Shown piece after piece: positions 17,295 to 26,597 of a stretch of 64,000 bases of DNA; within the stretch, counting starts at the first letter, position 1, and every line of letters begins with the position of its first letter. A model generated the notes under the pieces. That model had not been told where the DNA came from and did no database searches. It was given only the letters and a program-made list of their open reading frames with translations. Made by a program: the position numbers and the translations under genes. Location: positions 9,997,001 to 10,061,000 of the forward strand of contig NZ_CP108067.1 of the NCBI RefSeq assembly GCF_036178145.1. The letters are read 5' to 3'. This DNA comes from Streptomyces sp. NBC_00273. Its GTDB lineage: Bacteria > Actinomycetota > Actinomycetes > Streptomycetales > Streptomycetaceae.

Positions 17295-17673
17295 TGCTCG
17301 GTGGGCACGGCCGAGCAGCTTAACTCATGCGGCTCAGCCGGTCGTTTGGGAGCCGCTTTCCGGTACGCCGAGCAGCTGGGGGCCGGGCGGTGTCGTGGCT
17401 GACTTCACAGCAGCAAGTGGATGTTTGCGTCATTCGTCTGCAGGATGCGCCTCACTCATCCCAGGGGCGCAAACACCCTTGTGCCTTGCGTCCGGCGTGG
17501 CGGTGGCCGACATGGAGGCGTGCCAGCCTCACCTGACACATGGCAGTAGTCGCTCGGTGTCCGGTTCCGACCGGTGGAACGTCGGCCCTTGGAAGATCAC
17601 GACATATATCATTGCCTGCCACTGTGGAGGTGGGGCATCATCCAGGGTGCCCTGCTGTGACGGGGGTGGACGC
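17295..17673. other. Divergent intergenic stretch between WD40 genes
   Basis: Lies between the starts of two divergent WD40 genes. It begins with decayed linker-like sequence on the minus strand (LLGRAHRA near 17300-17330). An open plus-strand frame runs into the 17674 gene but lacks sensible coding character. Promoters are not identifiable by eye. Confidence 0.4.
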
Positions 17674-20091
17674 GTGGGCCACAACGATGTCTTGGCTGGT
17701 ACGCCATCGGAACCTTTTGGGGGATGGTCCGAAGCTGGGTGGGCTGAGCAGAAGACGGCGATAGCACAAGCGTTGTCCGGCGGGTCCGTGGACTCCCTGC
17801 TCATGGATCCTGCATTCCTCGTTCATGCCGATCCGGAGTTCATAGTCCCGCTGCTTGACAGCGCCGCAGGTCACCGGGCACGGGAGTCGGCCGCGGTGTA
17901 CCGAGCGTCCCTGCATTACAGGGGCCGCGACGCGGGTGTCCGGCGCTGGCTGCTGGGAATGCATGCCCTTCGCACCGACCACCCACAGCTGGCCGCAGTG
18001 GTGCGTGCCGTGCACGTGGCCGACGGGGAGGGCCCTGCTGGAGTCTGGTGGCCGTCCTGGTCGAACGGGGGACACGTGGAGGACTTCTGGGCGGGGCGGC
18101 CTGCGGCGAGCGGGGCGACGCCTGTTCCAGGGGCCGGGCCGTCCGGCAGGGACGTGCGGGAAGTCGTCTTGACGACTCCGGAGGGCCGCCAGGCCGTGGC
18201 CTCTGCCGGCCTCGCCTCGTGGGTGTGGTCCCTGATCACCGACAAGAACCGGACCAGGCCTTCCGACGGAGTCAGGCCCTTCGCGGTGACGGCCCTCGGG
18301 ACGCGGCTGGTTGTCATTCGTCACACCCGCGAGGGGACAGTGCGGGTGTGGGACGTCGAAACCGACCGCCCAGTGGGGCCGCCGATCACCGGGCACATCG
18401 CCTCGATCGCTGTGGGCGTCCTCGACGGACGCCCGGTGGCAGTCACCGGTGGCTACGACAAGACGGTGCGGGTGTGGGATGTGGCAGAGGGCCGCCCTCT
18501 CGGTCAGCCCCTCACCGGGCATACCGACTGGGTGCGGGCGGTGGCGGTGGCCTTGCTGGAGGGGCGGCTGGTTGCTGTCACGGGCAGTGATGACCAGACG
18601 GTGCGGGTCTGGGATGTGGCGGAGGGCCGCCCCCTGGGTCAGCCCCTCACCGGGCATACCCGTTCGGTGCGGGCGGTGGCGGTGGCCTTGCTGGAGGGGC
18701 GGCTGGTTGCTGTCACGGGCAGTGATGACCAGACGGTGCGGGTCTGGGATGTGGCGGAGGGCCGCCCCCTGGGTCAGCCCCTCACCGGGCATACCCGTTC
18801 GGTGCGGGCGGTGGCGGTGGCCTTGCTGGAGGGGCGGCTGGTTGCTGTCACGGGCAGTGATGACCAGACGGTGCGGGTCTGGGATGTGGCGGAGGGTCGC
18901 CCCCTGGGTCAGCCCCTCACCGGACAATCGGGCGTGGTGAGCGGCGTCTTCACGGCCTGCGTGGACGGCCGCCCTGTCGCCGTCACCCACTGCAGTGAGA
19001 AGGAGCGGGTCCAGATCTGGGACCTTCTGGCGGATCCACACCGCACCGGTCACACCGCTGCCGTGTGCGCTGTGGCGGTCGCCGACCTCGACGAGGGTCC
19101 CGTCGCCGTGACGAGCGGCGAGGACGGGACCGTACGGGTATGGGACCTGGCCGATGGCCGATCAGTCGGCCAGGCGTGGGCCGGCGACGGCGTGGCCAGG
19201 TCCCTGGCCACAGCCACGATCGAAGGTCGGCCGGTGGTCGTTACGGGCGGCGGCCACGTGGGCTTGTGGGACCTGACGACCGGCCGGTCAGTCCGCTGGC
19301 TCGGAAGCCACCGCCGTGGCGGTGTGAACGCGGTTGCCGTGGCCACCGTCGACGGCCTACCGTACGCCATCACCGGCGGCAACGACCGGCTCGACCTGGA
19401 CGGTGACGAGGACGACGGAAGCGTACGGTTCTGGGGCCTGCCCGAGGGGCCGCCACACGGTAAAAGCGAGGGCGCTCTGGTGCGGGCTGAACTGCGGCTG
19501 GGCACCGACGAGGGTCAAGGACACTTGTGGCTGGAAGAACTGTCCCGGGAAATTCCCCGGCGTGAGTGCCACCGGCTGGATGCCCATTGGGTGCGGGCGT
19601 TGGCCGTGGCCACCGTTGCGGACCGTCCCATTGCCGTCATCGCCTGCGGCAGCTACGGCGAACTACGTGCAGTGGACCTCACAACCTGGCAAAGCCTACC
19701 GTTCGGGCACCATGAGAGCTGGGTCAACGCGGTGGCCACGGCGACCGTTGAGGGCCGTCCCGTGGCTGCCATCGCTGGCGAGGACGCGACAGGGCGTGTT
19801 TGGGACCTGACCACCGGCGAGGCTCTCGGCCAACCGCTGATCGGTCACACCGCTCCCATACGAACCGTGTCGGTCACCACTCTCAACAGCCGACCGGTCG
19901 TCATCACCGGAGGAGACGACTGCACCATCCGCGCCTGGGACCTGAACACTGGCCAGCAGGTTGGGCCGGAGTTGTGCTTCCCCAACCCCATCAGGGCCGC
20001 GGCGACCACCACCGGGGGTGAGCTGATCGTCTGTCACGGAACCGAGATCACCCTCTTTGCCCACGACAGCCCTGATCGGACAGCCCGGTGA
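17674..20091 (+). CDS. WD40 beta-propeller protein with near-identical tandem units
   Basis: About 805 residues from the GTG at 17674 (GGGGGTGGA upstream). The N-terminal 150 residues are the helical linker type (FLVHADPEFIVPLLDSA, ESAAVYRASLHYRG, WWPSWSNGG). WD units of about 45 residues follow (GHTDWVRAVAVALLEGRLVA, DDQTVRVWDVAEGRPLG). Three consecutive units are virtually identical even in DNA. Later units are more divergent, and one carries an acidic insertion (DLDGDEDDGSVRF). No NTPase or effector domain is present. The 3' end meets a degraded IS5-like element, so the last residues may be altered. Confidence 0.8.
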   Translation: MGHNDVLAGTPSEPFGGWSEAGWAEQKTAIAQALSGGSVDSLLMDPAFLVHADPEFIVPLLDSAAGHRARESAAVYRASLHYRGRDAGVRRWLLGMHALRTDHPQLAAVVRAVHVADGEGPAGVWWPSWSNGGHVEDFWAGRPAASGATPVPGAGPSGRDVREVVLTTPEGRQAVASAGLASWVWSLITDKNRTRPSDGVRPFAVTALGTRLVVIRHTREGTVRVWDVETDRPVGPPITGHIASIAVGVLDGRPVAVTGGYDKTVRVWDVAEGRPLGQPLTGHTDWVRAVAVALLEGRLVAVTGSDDQTVRVWDVAEGRPLGQPLTGHTRSVRAVAVALLEGRLVAVTGSDDQTVRVWDVAEGRPLGQPLTGHTRSVRAVAVALLEGRLVAVTGSDDQTVRVWDVAEGRPLGQPLTGQSGVVSGVFTACVDGRPVAVTHCSEKERVQIWDLLADPHRTGHTAAVCAVAVADLDEGPVAVTSGEDGTVRVWDLADGRSVGQAWAGDGVARSLATATIEGRPVVVTGGGHVGLWDLTTGRSVRWLGSHRRGGVNAVAVATVDGLPYAITGGNDRLDLDGDEDDGSVRFWGLPEGPPHGKSEGALVRAELRLGTDEGQGHLWLEELSREIPRRECHRLDAHWVRALAVATVADRPIAVIACGSYGELRAVDLTTWQSLPFGHHESWVNAVATATVEGRPVAAIAGEDATGRVWDLTTGEALGQPLIGHTAPIRTVSVTTLNSRPVVITGGDDCTIRAWDLNTGQQVGPELCFPNPIRAAATTTGGELIVCHGTEITLFAHDSPDRTAR
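18532..18936 (+). repeat. Three tandem 135-bp WD-repeat units
   Basis: Units start at 18532, 18667 and 18802 (GTGCGGGCGGTGGCGGTGG in each). Units 2 and 3 appear identical except near the 3' edge of unit 3. Each encodes one 45-residue WD blade, so recent in-frame duplication or gene conversion can change blade number. Confidence 0.9.
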
Positions 20092-20099
20092 TGCTGGGA

Positions 20100-20561
20100 G
20101 GGATGGCGGGTTGCTGTGCGGGCGGGTCGCTGGCCTGGTGTGCCGGTACGCGGCGCAGCCCACCGCGGACCGGCCCGACGGCGCGATTGTGGCCACCACC
20201 GGTCCGGGCTGGGCCCGCTTTTGGTCCTCGTCGAGCGGCCCGGACATGGCTGGAGCCGATCACCGGCCGCGACCAGTCGAGTTGCTCGGCCGCCTGCAGC
20301 CTCTCGAGCAGGATCACGTGGAGCCTGTCCCAGACGCCGGCCTTGTTCCAGGCCTTGAGGCGGCGCCAGCAGGTCATGCCCGAACAAGATCCCGCACAAG
20401 GCCTGGCGGTCCGGCACCAGCGGCCGGCCCGGCTTCAGCTTCGGCCCCCGTATCGGCAGCAACGGCTCAATCGACCACCACAGTTCATCCGAGATGATCC
20501 ACGGACGAGACTCCCTCTTTCCCACGGCCAGACCAACGAGCATCCAAGCCGACAGGCACAC
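20100..20561 (-). pseudogene. IS5-family transposase remnant
   Basis: The N-terminal part reads VGKRESRPWIISDELWWSIE in one frame. TCWRRLKAWNKAGVWDRLH and SSHVRAARRGPKAGP follow in another. The block normally linking these is deleted and the C-terminal half is unrecognisable. It is the same family as the element at 60.5-61.4 kb. Its outer terminal repeat is interrupted by the IS at 20580-22163. Confidence 0.75.
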
Positions 20562-20579
20562 CTCGACCGGCTTCTGTTA

Positions 20580-22163
20580 GCTTGCCGTTTAACCTCGCTG
20601 CTGTTCGTGTTCCTTGATCGTTTCGGCGCGTTTCACGGTCTTGCCGACGTCCTGGATGCAGGCCTTGTGCTGGTTGCGGCTGCCGGGTGGACGTCCAGGG
20701 CCGGGCCTGCCCGGTTTCGGTGCGGCTGCGGGACGGGCCGCCTTCCGGCGGAGGTTGCGAAACCCTCGCCGGACGCGGGCCGGGGACAGCCGTTCGGTCT
20801 TTACGGGGCGTTCCCAGGGGTGGCGAAGGTCCTCGGCGAGGGGGCGGGCGAGGCGGAGCTGGGTGTGCGCGGCGTTGATCAGCCAGGTCCACAGGTCGGC
20901 TGCGGCGGGGTGACGGACGCGTGGCGCGGTCCAGCCGAGCGTCTGCTTGATCATTCTGAAGGTGTGCTCGATGTCGAACCTGCGCAGGAACGTTTGCCAC
21001 CACAGGTCCACGGTGGCCGGGGTGGCGCCGGTGGCCGAGCACCACAGCCACACCGGCTTGGGGGTGGCCTCGCCGGGCAGTCGTTCTACGGTCAGACGGA
21101 TCAACGTGCCGTGCAGCAGAGGGAGTTCTTCTGCGGCATGCCCCAGCCAGGGTCCGCGGTGGGTCAGGCGGGGGTGCATGCGGTCCCAGGCCATCGCCTC
21201 CGCTTTCCCGTAGCGGGTGGTGTCCGTCACCGTGGTGACCTCGGGTGCGTGCCAGGACTGCGGCTTGGCGAAGGTCAGCACGCCGCCGTGCTTGCGCGGC
21301 CGCCCGCCCCGGGGGCCGGAGCGGGCCGGGCCCGCGTCGCGGAGCATGACTCGATCCGAGTGCAGGCGCCCGACCAGGATCACGGGCAGGTCGGCCAAGG
21401 CGTGGGAGAGGTAGGCGCTGTCGTAGCCGGCGTCCATTACGACCAGCATGTCGGGGTCGCCGTTGCTCCAGTGGCCTGCGGCGATAATGCGGGTGACGAC
21501 TTCGCGCAGCTGGGCGGCGGTGACCGTGGTGGCGTCGTCGGCCGGCCCCAGGCGCATGGCGTCCAGCAGCCCGCACCAGGAGGTGCGGCCCGATTCGAGG
21601 GCCGCGACGAAGGAGTATGGCCAGCCGGGGATCAGCTGGTCGCAGCTGCGGTCGGCGCGGCGGCCGTGGACGTGGCAGAAGAGCCGGTCAGGGCTGGTGT
21701 TCGCGTCGGGACGCAGCCAGTTGGAGACGTCCACCGCCAAGGCGATGCGGCCGTCGGTGATGCGGGGCAGCGGGAGGTCGGCCAGCGCCCGGCGCATGCG
21801 GACCGGTTGGCACCAACCCTTGTCCAGAGCCGCGTACAGGGCGCCGTGCCCGCGCCGCATCTCATGCGCGAGGGAAAGCTCGACCAGCGTCTTGACCGGG
21901 CCATCGGTGCACAGCACTGCGTCGGTCAGCTCGAAGAGCACGTCCGCGCGGGCGTACAGGCTCTCGTAGAACTCAACCCGAAAGCGGGACAAGATGTCCA
22001 ACGCCTCGATTGAGGGCGGGGCGGCAGGGAAACTCATGAGCAGCGGCCGTTCTCTCGTGCTTCGTGACTCGACATCTCGAAGGGTGGAGAACGGCCGCCC
22101 CCGCTGTCCCGGGAAGAACCGCAGATCAGCAAGTCGGGTGACCTGCCAGGTTAAACGTCAAGC
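20580..22163 (-). mobile_element. IS701-like insertion sequence
   Basis: Terminal inverted repeats GCTTGCCGTTTAAC (20580-20593) and GTTAAACGTCAAGC (22150-22163) match at 13 of 14 positions. TTA(G) flanks both sides (20577 and 22164), fitting the 4-bp YTAR target duplications of IS701-type elements. Removing the IS restores CTTCTGTTAGGACCTC, the terminal repeat of the adjacent IS5-like element, so this is a nested insertion. Confidence 0.85.
20589..22037 (-). CDS. DDE transposase of the IS701-like element
   Basis: 482 residues, full length. The RNase-H-fold acidic residues are visible: AVDVSNWLRP (first Asp), VVMDAGYDS (second Asp) and FDIEHTFRMIKQTLGW (Glu plus the IS4-superfamily Y/R-E-K helix). 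The N-terminus EALDILSRFRVEFYESLYAR and the basic Pro/Lys-rich C-terminus are typical of the actinobacterial transposase group that NCBI, as I recall, names NF041680. No frameshift is seen and both inverted repeats are present, so the element may be active. Confidence 0.9.
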   Translation of the reverse strand: MSFPAAPPSIEALDILSRFRVEFYESLYARADVLFELTDAVLCTDGPVKTLVELSLAHEMRRGHGALYAALDKGWCQPVRMRRALADLPLPRITDGRIALAVDVSNWLRPDANTSPDRLFCHVHGRRADRSCDQLIPGWPYSFVAALESGRTSWCGLLDAMRLGPADDATTVTAAQLREVVTRIIAAGHWSNGDPDMLVVMDAGYDSAYLSHALADLPVILVGRLHSDRVMLRDAGPARSGPRGGRPRKHGGVLTFAKPQSWHAPEVTTVTDTTRYGKAEAMAWDRMHPRLTHRGPWLGHAAEELPLLHGTLIRLTVERLPGEATPKPVWLWCSATGATPATVDLWWQTFLRRFDIEHTFRMIKQTLGWTAPRVRHPAAADLWTWLINAAHTQLRLARPLAEDLRHPWERPVKTERLSPARVRRGFRNLRRKAARPAAAPKPGRPGPGRPPGSRNQHKACIQDVGKTVKRAETIKEHEQQRG

Positions 22164-22187
22164 TTAGGACCTCTAACATCGCGACGT

Positions 22188-22901
22188 ATGATCACGGTTG
22201 CCAGCTGGAATGTTCTGCACCGCGTCCACGCCGAGAACTGGGGTGAGGACGCCCTGAGGGGTTGCCCGGACGAGTCGGAGCGGATCGCCGCGGTTACGGC
22301 GTTGCTGGTGGGACGAGACGAGCACGTCATCGCCCTGCAGGAAGTTAGCGGTGACCAACTGGCCAGCCTCCGCCTTGCCCTGACCGGCCGGAGTGTCCAC
22401 GCGTTGAGGTACCCGCGCGTCCCAGCACCGCGCCACGGGAGCTGCTCGCTGCGCGACCCCGAGGAGTACCTCGTGCTCCTGGTCGACGGACCGAGCCGGG
22501 AGGTCGCTGCCGAGTCCTTCGAGGACGACCCGGGGAAGGGCGCGCTCGCCGTCGAGACCGCCGGAACGCTGATCGTCGCCACGCACGTGAGCGGCGATCA
22601 GCGGCGCACGCGCCAGCTGGCACGCCTGGCCGAATTGGCCGCCTCTCCGCGGGGATACGCAGCAATACTTCTCGGGGACTTCAACACCGACCGTGCCACC
22701 GTAGCGTCGGCTCTGGGTACTGGCTTCGCCGTCGCGGACCTCCCGCCGGACGGCCTGCCGACACGGCCGCGCACGTCAGGCTCTAAGTCGCAGTGGATCG
22801 ACCACGTGGTCGTGCGGGGCGCTGTTGTCAGCAACGCAGCGGTCGAGAGGATGGAGGGCCTATCGGACCACAACCTGGTCCGCGCGACCGTCACCATGTG
22901 A
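22188..22901 (+). CDS. Endonuclease/exonuclease/phosphatase family protein
   Basis: 237 residues covering a compact EEP domain. Catalytic motifs are in order: ASWNVLH (Asn), IALQEVS (Glu, metal), ATHVSG (His), LLGDFNTD (Asp/Asn), WIDHVVV (Asp) and GLSDHNLV (the final Asp-His pair). There is no signal peptide, so a cytoplasmic phosphodiesterase or nuclease is likely; substrate unknown. The ATG lies only about 20 bp from the restored IS5-like terminus, with no clear Shine-Dalgarno. Expression may depend on IS-borne sequence. Confidence 0.85.
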   Translation: MITVASWNVLHRVHAENWGEDALRGCPDESERIAAVTALLVGRDEHVIALQEVSGDQLASLRLALTGRSVHALRYPRVPAPRHGSCSLRDPEEYLVLLVDGPSREVAAESFEDDPGKGALAVETAGTLIVATHVSGDQRRTRQLARLAELAASPRGYAAILLGDFNTDRATVASALGTGFAVADLPPDGLPTRPRTSGSKSQWIDHVVVRGAVVSNAAVERMEGLSDHNLVRATVTM

Positions 22902-23225
22902 GCTGGGCAACGAGCAGGGGAAGAGACCCGACAGCGACTCACCACCGCCCCTTGCTCGACAGGCCCGACCTGCACGGTCCACCCCCATCGGCCGACTTTC
23001 TCGACCTCGATGAGGGTTGCGCCCTCCCGGAGACGTGACAGCGTACCGTGGAACGGCGAACAGCCAAGTCAAGACAGCCCTCGTCCATGGTCGGGTCGGA
23101 TTCAGTGCAACGCGAGGATTCCGGCCTCGCGCTCGACGGCGGGGGACTCTTCGGGGTCGCCGCTCTCCTGGATCTTCGCCCAGTACCGCTTGAGCTGCGA
23201 CATGGTGGCGTTGACCTGTTCGAGG
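22902..23225. other. Intergenic stretch
   Basis: No complete gene. A minus-strand frame ending near 23102 encodes a helical tail ([18 protein letters not shown]) that may be the C-terminus of a lost gene. Family not identified. Confidence 0.4.
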
Positions 23226-23404
23226 GCGGCCGTGGATCGGTGGTCAACGTGGCGTCCACAGCCGCCTTCCAGCCGACGGCGTACTTCGCCGTCTATGGCG
23301 CGTCCAAGACCTTCGTGCTGAACTTCAGCCTCGCGCTCCGCCACGAGTAACGGCGGCGCGGCATCCGTGTGCTCGCGCTCTGTCCGGGGCCGGTGGAGAC
23401 CGCG
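23226..23404 (+). pseudogene. Short-chain dehydrogenase/reductase fragment
   Basis: [17 protein letters not shown] then [18 protein letters not shown] contains the catalytic Ser region and YxxxK pair. A TAA interrupts, and RRRGIRVLALCPGPVETA continues in the same frame. The Rossmann N-terminus with TGxxxGxG is missing. It is a dead internal fragment. Confidence 0.8.
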
Positions 23405-24094
23405 TCGGGCCGGTCCGGCATCCGGCATCCGGCGGAATGAAGCCCGCGCCGAAGCCCCCGAACATCTGTGCCAGCGTTAGGGTGCCACGCCCGCAAACGG
23501 TGGCTGCGGATGGACGCCATTACGGCGCAGGCCGGTCCGATCGTCCCGCCCCCCAACTCCCGGCCGCCCCGGGTTCAGGCATCAGCCGCCAGTCGAAGAG
23601 CATCAGCTCCCGCTCCCAGCCGGGCGATCTGGCCAAAGCATCGGCGGCCTGGGGCACGTGCAGAAGACAGCGGTGGCGCAACAGCTCGCGCCGGTCGGTC
23701 AGCGCGACGGTGAAGGACGCGTGGTCCGGATCGCAGCCGGGCCCGGGTCCGCCGGGGGTTCAGGAACATCCGCGCTCACCTCGCCTGCCCGACCCGTGTT
23801 CCCAATCCCCGAGGCGCCGGCACCGGACGGCCACCCGGCGCCAAGAACAAACCTGCTGCGCCGGCAGGTGCGGGAGAGGGCGCGGCGGAAGGCGGACCCG
23901 AGCCTGGGTGCTCGACATCCAGAGTACGGGGCGGCCGGGGTGCCCGCGGAGTCGGCGGGCGTGATGCGGCAAAAGAATACCGGGCTCAAGCACAGCCTGA
24001 CCGTTGACGTGTTGCGCATGGTGATCGTGGTGGCGGTTCTCGCCGTGTCCGTGCACGACAACGCCGCCGGCATCGCTGCTGGACATGCAACATC
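23405..24094. other. Decayed stretch with an unidentified minus-strand fragment
   Basis: On the minus strand around 23570-23740, FTVALTDRRELLRHRCLLH and SPGWERELMLFDWRLM look like genuine protein but have no start, and I do not recognise the family. The rest shows no gene. Confidence 0.4.
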
Positions 24095-24370
24095 GTGTTT
24101 CCACACTTGAAGACGGGGCTGGTCGAGCGTGTGTTCGTGGAGGGTGGCACAGGCCACGTCACCTCGCGTACTCCGGACGACCGCGCCGTGGACTGCCCCT
24201 GCTGCGGCATGGCTGCGCATCGTGTCCACGGCCGCTATCAGCGGCATCTCGCCGATACCGCTGTCGCTGGGCGTTCGGTGGTCATCGACGTGTCGGTGCG
24301 CCGTCTCGTCTGCGATCAGCCAACGTGCCTCCGGTGCGTTCATTGAGCAGGTCGGGGACCTGACCTGCGT
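24095..24370 (+). pseudogene. ISL3-family transposase N-terminal fragment
   Basis: FPHLKTGLVERVFVEG, CPCCGMAAHRVHGRYQRHLAD and VVIDVSVRRLVCDQPTC form the ISL3 N-terminal zinc-ribbon region. A frameshift near 24335 leads to FIEQVGDLT, after which the element is lost. The remnant runs into the 3' end of the minus-strand EEP gene. Confidence 0.8.
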
Positions 24371-25200
24371 CCGATCGTGGCTACCTGTGCCATGTGGTCC
24401 GACAGGAATGCCGTGCCGCCTGACGGCATCGCGACCGGCTCCGTGAAGAACAGACCGCTCCCGGTGACCGGGTAACGGGCGGCGTCACCGTGGACGAGCA
24501 GGTAGTCGACCCGGTACGCCGATGCACCGGCAGGCAGCAGCTCGGCGTGGAAGGTGGGCAGGTCCGCTGCGGCGAACGGATCCCGCCATCCACCTTCGTC
24601 CACCAGCGCCTCATACAGAGCTGAACTGCTGGGGGGGTTGAAGTCGCCGCCGGCGATCACCAGTTCGGTGTCGCGGTCGCGCGCCTCCCGCACGACCCGG
24701 TGGAACCTCGTCAGCTGCGCCATCTGCAGGGCTTCGTGCCGGTTGCCCGCCGACCAATCCCCGTCCCTGTTCGCGGTCAGATGCACGTTGGCCACCACCG
24801 TTCGGTGTCCGGAGACTTCGAAGGTCAGGACGCCTTGGAGACCGCTGCCCAATGTCACCGCGCAGCGTAACAACGGGCCGCCAGCTCGCGGCCGCGTGCC
24901 GCGGAACGACATGTACCGGACTGCCCGCAACGGCCTTCTGGAAAAGGAGACCAGGCCTCCGGCCGGCTGACCGAGCATGCCGGTCCTGCGGGCGACGAAC
25001 GGGAACGATGGCAGGTGCCGCGCGAGAAACCTTTGCAGACGCGGGGTCCAGACCTCCTGGAAGTTCACGAGGTCCACGTCCGTCCGCTCGAGGCGGCGGC
25101 AGAACTCGGCCGCTCGCTTCTTCACGGGCCGCAGCGAGTTGGACATTCCGCAGCAGACATTCAAGGACGCCAGGCTGACACTCTCCCCGTCAGTCGTCAC
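24340..25200 (-). CDS. Endonuclease/exonuclease/phosphatase family protein
   Basis: 286 residues with EEP motifs in order: ASLNVCCGM, LVNFQEVW (Glu), ANVHLTANR (His), VIAGGDFNPPSS, RVDYLLV and AFLSDHMAQV. Spacing resembles sphingomyelinase/DNase-I-like phosphatases. No signal peptide is seen, so a cytoplasmic location is likely. The last residues (SGPRPAQ) and the stop codon derive from the antisense of the ISL3 remnant, so the C-terminal tail was replaced after the catalytic core. The EEP gene at 22188 is distinct in sequence. Confidence 0.82.
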   Translation of the reverse strand: MTTDGESVSLASLNVCCGMSNSLRPVKKRAAEFCRRLERTDVDLVNFQEVWTPRLQRFLARHLPSFPFVARRTGMLGQPAGGLVSFSRRPLRAVRYMSFRGTRPRAGGPLLRCAVTLGSGLQGVLTFEVSGHRTVVANVHLTANRDGDWSAGNRHEALQMAQLTRFHRVVREARDRDTELVIAGGDFNPPSSSALYEALVDEGGWRDPFAAADLPTFHAELLPAGASAYRVDYLLVHGDAARYPVTGSGLFFTEPVAMPSGGTAFLSDHMAQVATIGRRSGPRPAQ

Positions 25201-25228
25201 GCGGCCACCCCCTGAGCTCGAGTCTCAC

Positions 25229-25943
25229 TCACCTTGAGCGTCTCGCCTCCGACCAGCGGCCGAGCGCCACCAGCGACAGGCCTTCGTTGTAGGAGCCGAA
25301 GACGCAGAACGCGGCCAGCATCAGGCAGAAAACCCAGAGCACCAGGCCCCTCCGTAGTCCGATGTGCTCAGCTCGTAGGTCAGGGTGTAATGGAACCATG
25401 AGGACTGGCCAGTAGCCGAACAGGACCCACCCGTGGCCCGGAGACCGGTGATTCCGAAGAGGTGGCGGAGCGTCCCGGCGCCCAGCAGGAACCACAGGAC
25501 CAGTCCCAGCCTGGTCCAGGCCAGTATCGCGGCGTTCGTGAGGACATCCTCGGTGGGCGGATCGAATCCGTCGCTCTTGTCCGCCACAGTGATCCCGACC
25601 ACCACATCCCGCCAGGTCACCAGGTCCGCGCGCTCCCCAGCCCCCGGCGGCGCTGTAAACGGAGGAGGCAACCTCCCGGCTCGCCTCGGACCCGGAGGCG
25701 CGCCGGTACGTCACAACGTAGTGCGTCACTTTCGACGTGGCCCCGCTTCCATCGGAGTTCAACTCCGTCGGACGTGTCGCCCCGGCTGCCGATCTCCCGC
25801 GCGATGCAGCCGCGCGTGGCCCCGGCCGGGGTCGGTACGCCCCCCGAGCACAGACGCGGATGGCGGAGTCCCGTGACGTCCTGGTAAGGCTCCACCGCCC
25901 AAAGCATCGCGCAGACGATCGCGGCCGCCCCGACCAGCAGCAC
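25229..25943 (-). pseudogene. Membrane protein gene with several frameshifts
   Basis: Pieces lie in different frames: a first helix (LLVGAAAIVCAMLWAVEPY); an extracytoplasmic part (KVTHYVVTYRRASGSEA, then VTWRDVVVGITVADKSDGFD); a second helix (LGLVLWFLLGAGTL); and a C-terminal helix pair (FGYWPVLMVPL, LWVFCLMLAAFCVFG). At least three shifts are needed to join them. The pattern resembles the two-domain actinobacterial membrane proteins of DUF3592 type, but this is tentative. Sequencing error is the alternative explanation. Confidence 0.5.
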
Positions 25944-26597
25944 CCCTGCCTGAAACGATCACGACCCGTCGGACGCGACCCCCACCCCGTCCCCACGTCG
26001 ATCCCCGGGCCGACGACGCGAGCCTGAGCCCGTCATGCCCTGCCCCGTGCGACTACTCGAGGAGTGGCGGACGCTCATACGCCACTGCGGCAGTCACCGG
26101 GGCTCGGCCCTTGGCTCATGATCCTTCCAGACATCCGACCACGAGCCATCCGTGGAACTACGTAGATTGCCGCCCTGGTTTCCCGGTTCCCGCATCCCGG
26201 TGGGACGTCGACGTTCTACTCAGAGGGCGGTGCGTGAGGTGATGTCCGTTTCGCTCTTTCGGGAGGGGCAAGCGTGCTGGCCACGGCGTCACCGGGCGGC
26301 TCCGGCCGCGGCTGGGTGAACAAGCCTTGCTCGGTCTCGACCACGACTGATCCGCAGATCCCACGACCACCTCCGAGATCAGTCGCGGCGTACATCAGCG
26401 CTGCCGCTTCGATTGCTCACGGGAGGATCGCGCGCCAACGGGAGGCCTGCCGCGTGTCCCTCCGACATCGGTCGCAGCCAGCAGCAGTTCAAGTACGTTC
26501 ACGCCGACGGTTCCTCTTCCGGTCGGCAAAGCAGTTTGCTCTCTTGGCGTCCGATGCTTTCTCATGATCTCGGAAGCCGTACAGGGAGGGCGGGATC
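25944..26597. other. Intergenic stretch
   Basis: No recognisable gene on either strand. GGAGGGCGGG at its right end is the ribosome-binding site of the gene at 26598. Confidence 0.45.

Noticed and set aside
18532..18936. Regular repeats considered as a CRISPR array
   Set aside because: Units are contiguous 135-bp coding repeats in frame, with no spacers and no cas genes.
20088..22013. A 641-codon plus-strand open frame across the IS701-like transposase
   Set aside because: It is antisense to a transposase with all catalytic motifs, has no family signature and reflects GC-rich wobble positions.
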